A stretch of 48,652 bases of DNA, from positions 1 to 48,652 of the forward strand of contig NCHN01000021.1 of the NCBI GenBank assembly GCA_002281875.1, in the 5' to 3' direction. Within the stretch, counting starts at the first letter, position 1. Each line of letters starts with the position of its first letter. Shown here one piece after another: positions 44,579 to 48,652 of this stretch. The stretch is from Sphingobacteriia bacterium 24-36-13. Its GTDB lineage: Bacteria; Bacteroidota; Bacteroidia; Chitinophagales; Chitinophagaceae. The notes under the pieces are model-generated. The model searched no databases. It was not told the origin of the DNA and worked only from the letters and a program-made list of their open reading frames with translations. The position numbers were made by a program, and so were the translations under genes.

Positions 44579-44587
44579 ATCGAGGCG
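44562..44587 (-). terminator. Terminator of the M1 aminopeptidase gene (probably bidirectional)
   Basis: On the minus strand CGCCTCGA pairs with TCGGGGCG (one G-U) around a 5-nt loop, with five U after it. It begins 21 nt after the aminopeptidase stop. The same stem with one mismatch could also end the plus-strand gene, whose stop codon lies inside it. Confidence 0.75.
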
Positions 44588-44608
44588 CTTATTCAATGTA
44601 ATCAATAA

Positions 44609-47065
44609 TTAGTTTTTCATTTTCTCTTTCACATAATCGGCCAATGCTTGTGCACCGGCTGCTTCTTTTTTAGCAGCCAATCCTTTTAAAAATACATTGT
44701 TGATTACTGGATCCGTTTGCGGTCTTGCTGGAGCAGGTATTTCATTTCTGAATGATACTACTGCATCTACCCCTGCTTTGAATTTTACTTCATCGGTTAC
44801 TTTAGATAAGAATTCAACAATAGAAGACAAAGAACTAAACTTTGCTTGAGACAAAGGCATTTTAGTAAAATTGCCCATGATGTATTCGTACGCTGTTTCA
44901 TCTCCGTTTGCAATAATTACAGAACTAATTGCTGCACTTAGTCTTCCTTTTGCGGGTGATTTTGCTAATTGATTGGCTAAGGCATAGGCTTTCTTTCCAT
45001 CTAAATCGTTTAGTGCTAATAAAGCTGCACCAGCAACTGAATATGAAGAGTCGTTTATAAATTGCTCAAATTGACTAGCATATGCTGCATTTTTTTGCAT
45101 TCCCAATATACTTATTGCATCTGCTCTTACTAATTTTGATGCATCATCCTTGGCCATTTTTTCAACTAAGGCAAGTGTAGCATTGTCTAATTTTGCTGCT
45201 CCAAAACTACCCAGGGCCTTCATTCTTATTCTGAAATAAGGATCTTTTAAGCCTGCAGCAACAATTGCAAAAGCTGCTGGGTCACTAATTTTTTTAGATG
45301 CCATATCTATGGCTTCTCTTCTGTCTAAATAATGTCCACCATAATTAAATTGATGTGCGTATTCTTCCAAAGTTTTTGTTTCTTTTTTCTCTGCTAGCAA
45401 TACTTTGTCTGCATCTACATTAATTAAATTCGGTTTTGTTGCAGCGGCAAAGTAAAATGTATCTACTGCATTTTTTGCCCATACTTGATACCTCTTTTTT
45501 GTTGCCCCATAATATAAATCAACTGTTACAGGTAATTGAAATAATCCAGTTGTTTGTGTTTGTTTAATTACCACCATCGCTTTCTGTGTAGCTGCATCAT
45601 AGCTATTACTGATGACTAAACTAGGGTGACCACTATTAAAATACCATTGATTAAAAAACCAGTTTAAGTCTTTTCCGGTTATCGCTTCAAATGCTAATCT
45701 TAATTTGTGTGCACTTCCATTTCCAAATTTGTTATCCGTTAAATATTTATTCAACGATTTAAAGAATGCATCGTCTCCTACATAGTTTCTGAGCATATTC
45801 AATATTCTTCCACCCTTACTATAACTCACCACATCGAACATATCTTCTTGTGTATCGTAATAAAAGCGTACTAAATGTTTCGAAGCATCTGCCTTACTAT
45901 TTAAATACCCATTCATTGCACTCCAGTTGGTAAATGCTGCTTCGTCTTTTCCAAATTTATATTCGGCCCATAAGTACTCGCTATAGTCTGCAAAACTTTC
46001 GTTTACGGTTAAATTACTCCAGCTCTCTGCGGTTACATAATCACCAAACCAATGGTGAAACAATTCATGTGCAATAGTGCTTTCCCAATTATTACCATCT
46101 GTTAGTTCTCTAGCATCTTGTTGTGCAGATTCTTGGTGTAAAGTAGCAGTGGTGTTTTCCATTGCGCCACTTACATAATCTCTTCCGGTAATTTGACTGT
46201 ATTTTATCCAAGGATATTCTACGCCCAATTTGTTAGAAAAGTATTTCATCATTTCTGGGGTGTTACCAAATATTTTTCTCGCAACTTTTTTGTACTCCTT
46301 CTCTACATAATAACTTACTTCTTTTCCTTTATAAGCATCTTTAATCAATGCATAATCTCCTACTCCCATAAAAAATAAATAGGGTGCATGTGGTAAATCC
46401 ATTTTCCAACTATCAGTTCTGGTTCCGTTGGTATTCTTGGTTTGCTTAACCAACTTACCATTACTTAGTGTTACAAATTTTGCAGGTACCGTTAAATTAA
46501 ATTCTTGTGTTGTTTTTTGATTGGTTTTGTCAATAGTGGGTACCCATACCGATGTTGCTTCTGTTTCGCCTTGGGTCCAAATTTGAGTTGGCTTACCTTT
46601 TTCTTCTCCAGTGGGATTGATGAAATACAATCCCTTTGCGTCTGTAATAGCCGCGCTCCCCTTAACTTCTAATTCATTGGGCTTTGCAGTATAATCAATG
46701 TATACAGTATAACTTTCATTACGCGTATAACTTTTGTCTAAATTGATTCTTAATATCCATCCATCATATTGGTATTTGAGTGGAATATTTTTTCCTGCTT
46801 TTACTACAGCTACTTGTTTAATATCCATTCCTTTTGCGTCTAGTTGCAAAGAGTCGGTTGTATAAAAGTGAGGCTTTAATGTAATCCAAACATTCCCGTT
46901 TAGTCTGGCTTTGCTGTAATCAAAACTGGCGTTCAACTTGGTATGAACCAAATTGTTGATTTTTTCTGGTACTGCTCTATACACTTTTGGTGCTGCCGCT
47001 TTTTGTTCTTGCGCCATCAAATTGCCCATTGTTGCTAGGGTAATTAGTAGTAATAGTTTCTTCAT
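44609..47065 (-). CDS. M1-family aminopeptidase with C-terminal HEAT repeats
   Basis: An 818-residue exported zinc aminopeptidase (signal peptide to about residue 19, NLMAQE). The substrate motif is GAMEN (300-304) and the zinc site is HELFH (333-337) plus E356 in NESF (HExxH-x18-E). After the catalytic domain, from about residue 575 on, helical repeats such as DPYFRIRMKALGSFGAAKLDNATLA look like HEAT repeats, in place of the ERAP-type C-domain. It trims N-terminal residues of peptides in the periplasm. It is divergent from the gene at 47106 and followed by a terminator at 44562-44587. Confidence 0.95.
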   Translation of the reverse strand: MKKLLLLITLATMGNLMAQEQKAAAPKVYRAVPEKINNLVHTKLNASFDYSKARLNGNVWITLKPHFYTTDSLQLDAKGMDIKQVAVVKAGKNIPLKYQYDGWILRINLDKSYTRNESYTVYIDYTAKPNELEVKGSAAITDAKGLYFINPTGEEKGKPTQIWTQGETEATSVWVPTIDKTNQKTTQEFNLTVPAKFVTLSNGKLVKQTKNTNGTRTDSWKMDLPHAPYLFFMGVGDYALIKDAYKGKEVSYYVEKEYKKVARKIFGNTPEMMKYFSNKLGVEYPWIKYSQITGRDYVSGAMENTTATLHQESAQQDARELTDGNNWESTIAHELFHHWFGDYVTAESWSNLTVNESFADYSEYLWAEYKFGKDEAAFTNWSAMNGYLNSKADASKHLVRFYYDTQEDMFDVVSYSKGGRILNMLRNYVGDDAFFKSLNKYLTDNKFGNGSAHKLRLAFEAITGKDLNWFFNQWYFNSGHPSLVISNSYDAATQKAMVVIKQTQTTGLFQLPVTVDLYYGATKKRYQVWAKNAVDTFYFAAATKPNLINVDADKVLLAEKKETKTLEEYAHQFNYGGHYLDRREAIDMASKKISDPAAFAIVAAGLKDPYFRIRMKALGSFGAAKLDNATLALVEKMAKDDASKLVRADAISILGMQKNAAYASQFEQFINDSSYSVAGAALLALNDLDGKKAYALANQLAKSPAKGRLSAAISSVIIANGDETAYEYIMGNFTKMPLSQAKFSSLSSIVEFLSKVTDEVKFKAGVDAVVSFRNEIPAPARPQTDPVINNVFLKGLAAKKEAAGAQALADYVKEKMKN

Positions 47066-47066
47066 A

Positions 47067-47099
47067 ATTGGTATTAAGTAGTAAATTTGAAAAAAGCAA
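47067..47099 (+). promoter_or_regulatory. Putative promoter of the 47106 gene
   Basis: ATTG (47067-47070) and a perfect TAAATTTG (47092-47099) are separated by 21 nt, slightly long. The ATG at 47106 is only 6 nt beyond the -7 box, so the transcript would be close to leaderless. Confidence 0.4.
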
Positions 47100-47105
47100 G
47101 ATTAC

Positions 47106-47648
47106 ATGTTCATCCGTTGTATTGTACACCGTTTATCCATTTTAACCGGATTTTTATTAATGGCGTTTTTAGTGAATGCCCAAAATAATTTCTTGTATAT
47201 ACAATCTGAAAACAATCAGCCTTACTATATACAGCTTAAAGGTAATGTGCATTCTTCTAACGCGAAAGGCTATCTATTAATTCCTAATTTATCGGACGGG
47301 GAATATAGTATGGTATTGGGTTTTCCTGCAGGTGCATATAAAGAGTACAATTACAAATTTGCAATAGCTGGTAAGCCCAAAGGCTATTCGCTTAAGATTA
47401 CACAAGAGGGAGAGTGGATGTTAATGGATATGGTTTCTTTGGCATTAATCAGGGGGGAAGCACCTGAGCAACCCATTACCGCAGTTCCTTCAGAGAAACA
47501 AATTGAAAAATTGTCTGAACGCAATACAGATACAGGGTTAGAGCAGGTATTTAAAGTGAAAAATGGAACTAAGTATGAAAACTTGGTTATTTTGATACCA
47601 ATACCTAAGCCAATTGTTGTGAGAGAGGCTCAGAAAAAGAATAATTAG
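47106..47648 (+). CDS. Small exported protein of unknown function
   Basis: A 180-residue protein with a signal peptide (to about residue 25, FLVNAQ). The first part of the mature chain (FLYIQSENNQPYYIQLKGNVHSSNAKGYLLIPNLSDGEYSMVLGFP) looks like a small beta-sandwich such as a carboxypeptidase-regulatory-like or PEGA-type fold. The last about 50 residues are charged and probably disordered (SEKQIEKLSERNTDTGLEQ is one piece). I know no function. truA starts 4 nt after its stop, so the two are co-transcribed. Confidence 0.72.
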   Translation: MFIRCIVHRLSILTGFLLMAFLVNAQNNFLYIQSENNQPYYIQLKGNVHSSNAKGYLLIPNLSDGEYSMVLGFPAGAYKEYNYKFAIAGKPKGYSLKITQEGEWMLMDMVSLALIRGEAPEQPITAVPSEKQIEKLSERNTDTGLEQVFKVKNGTKYENLVILIPIPKPIVVREAQKKNN

Positions 47649-47652
47649 TATT

Positions 47653-48384
47653 ATGCCCAGGTATTTTTTGGAATTGGCTTATAAGGGCACTGCGTATCAT
47701 GGTTTTCAAATTCAAGACAACGCAGCCACCATTCAATTGGCTATTGAAAAAGCCTTGTTTACTTTATTTAAAGTTGACTTTGACCTAACGGGTTCTTCAA
47801 GAACGGATGCGGGCGTACATGCCCTACAGAATTATTTTCACTTTGATTCTGATTTGTTAATCACCAATAAGCATGTATATAACCTAAATGCTATTTTACC
47901 TGATGATATTGCTGTGAAGTCTATTAAAGCAGTGGGTGATACAGCGCATTGTAGGTTTGATGCTGTTGCAAGATCTTATTACTATTATATATATCAACAA
48001 AAGAATCCTTTTTTAAAAGATAGGGGTTGGTTCTATCCATATGAATTAGATATATCCCTCTTACAACAAGCTGCTGCCATTTTAAAAAACCATACCGACT
48101 TTACCAGCTTTGCCAAACGCAATACACAAGTGTTTACGCATAATTGCACTATTCTTATTTCGGAGTGGAGCATAGCCGCCGATCAACAATACATTTATCA
48201 TGTTCAGGCCAATCGGTTTTTACGCGGAATGGTGCGTGGCCTTGTAGGTACAATGCTTAAAGTAGGCAGGGGGCAATTATCATTAGCTGATTTTGAAAAA
48301 ATCATTCTTGCAAAAGATTGCACTAAAGCAGATTTTAGTACGCCTCCTCAGGGATTATTTTTAGCTAAAGTGATTTATCCTTAA
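47653..48384 (+). CDS. truA: tRNA pseudouridine synthase A
   Basis: A 243-residue enzyme that makes pseudouridine at positions 38-40 of tRNA anticodon stems. The start, YFLELAYKGTAYHGFQIQ, is typical. The catalytic aspartate is D52 in GSSRTDAGVHA. HCRFDAVARSYYYYIY and FLRGMVRGLVGTMLKVGRG are the other family blocks. The length fits bacterial TruA. It is 4 nt behind a small exported protein gene. No terminator hairpin is evident in the about 70 nt after the stop. Confidence 0.95.
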   Translation: MPRYFLELAYKGTAYHGFQIQDNAATIQLAIEKALFTLFKVDFDLTGSSRTDAGVHALQNYFHFDSDLLITNKHVYNLNAILPDDIAVKSIKAVGDTAHCRFDAVARSYYYYIYQQKNPFLKDRGWFYPYELDISLLQQAAAILKNHTDFTSFAKRNTQVFTHNCTILISEWSIAADQQYIYHVQANRFLRGMVRGLVGTMLKVGRGQLSLADFEKIILAKDCTKADFSTPPQGLFLAKVIYP

Positions 48385-48456
48385 ATTTTTTTATTGCTTG
48401 AAAGCCTTGCAAATAAAAGGTTTGAGCAAAACAGTTGAATTTAGTTTCAAAAAACA

Positions 48457-48487
48457 TTTGTCAGGTAAAATATACGTCCTATATTTG
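48457..48487 (+). promoter_or_regulatory. Tandem promoter P1 (perfect Bacteroidota consensus)
   Basis: TTTG (48457-48460) and TATATTTG (48480-48487) are separated by exactly 19 nt. Both boxes match TTTG/TAnnTTTG without mismatch. It is the upstream of two promoters facing out of the window. Confidence 0.8.
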
Positions 48488-48511
48488 CATCCCGCTTAAC
48501 AAAAAAGGGGA

Positions 48512-48523
48512 TGTTCTTTAAAG
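48512..48523 (+). promoter_or_regulatory. boxA-like sequence
   Basis: TGTTCTTTAAAG resembles the rRNA antitermination boxA (TGCTCTTTAACA in E. coli). It lies about 20 nt after the expected start site of P1, where an rRNA leader would carry it. Confidence 0.4.
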
Positions 48524-48575
48524 GTTTTAGGAGATAGGATGGAGATAAAAAAAGCGAAATAAATTTTGAAAAAAG

Positions 48576-48606
48576 TTTGCTAGTTTAAAAAAGGTTTGTA
48601 TCTTCG
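48576..48606 (+). promoter_or_regulatory. Tandem promoter P2
   Basis: TTTG (48576-48579) and TATCTTCG (48599-48606) are separated by exactly 19 nt, with one mismatch in the -7 box. It lies about 119 bp after P1 in the same direction. The remaining 46 bp to the window end carry no start codon that I can assign, which fits the leader of a stable RNA operon. Confidence 0.65.
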
Positions 48607-48652
48607 CCGCCCGTTCGGGAAAAGAGCGGAGTTCTTCGATAAAAGCGTTACA

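Noticed and set aside
1-48652. CRISPR arrays, tRNA genes, prophage genes or restriction systems
   Set aside because: Looked for and not seen. The only regularly spaced repeats are the 24-bp units at 2-81 and the 40-bp spaced operators at 208-305.

Overview
The window looks like a chromosomal segment of a Bacteroidota bacterium, most likely family Chitinophagaceae (inference). The reasons are an AT-rich genome, SusC/SusD pairs with an ECF sigma/FecR switch, Bacteroidota-type promoters (TTTG, about 19 nt, TAnnTTTG), weak Shine-Dalgarno use, and the LemA-TPM-TPM and alpha-2-macroglobulin gene types. No tRNA, rRNA gene or CRISPR array was found inside the window.

Region 1 (1-1754) is accessory. 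It opens with what looks like the terminus of an IS21-like element: four 24-bp units, each starting GGGGGTCA. Next come three 18-bp operators (TATACC-N6-GGTATA) exactly 40 bp apart, then a three-gene HipB-HipS-HipT toxin-antitoxin operon in which the usual HipA is split in two.

Region 2 (1814-6626) is a mixed housekeeping block: a DEAD-box-type RNA helicase (DEVD variant), an exported alpha/beta hydrolase, an SRPBCC protein, a TolB-like PD40 protein, and, on the minus strand, a CoA transferase.

Region 3 (6723-24994, perhaps to 26481) is a polysaccharide utilisation locus. An ECF sigma factor and a FecR anti-sigma are followed by a SusC transporter that carries an STN signalling domain, SusD, a LamG-type lipoprotein and a large FG-GAP/ASPIC lipoprotein. 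Then come a GH30-type glucanase, a GH144-type glucanase with an Ig-like domain, a GH43-like enzyme with a discoidin-like domain, and a GH3 beta-glucosidase. The set points to a beta-glucan, probably beta-1,6 and/or beta-1,2 linked (inference). An M28 peptidase follows. RNA hairpins lie between fecR and susC and between the LamG and FG-GAP genes.

Region 4 (26482-29911, minus strand) is a methionine operon. A SAM-I riboswitch with a visible terminator and antiterminator controls a trans-sulfuration enzyme, homoserine dehydrogenase and a PAP2 phosphatase.

Region 5 (29972-48384) is mostly core genes: uvrA, two small genes of unknown function, an FAD oxidoreductase, a very large alpha-2-macroglobulin-like protein without a recognisable thioester, sucD, a LemA/TPM/TPM cluster, an M1 aminopeptidase with HEAT repeats, a small exported protein and truA. 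The window ends with two tandem near-perfect sigma-A promoters and a boxA-like sequence, which look like the leader of an rRNA operon lying just outside.
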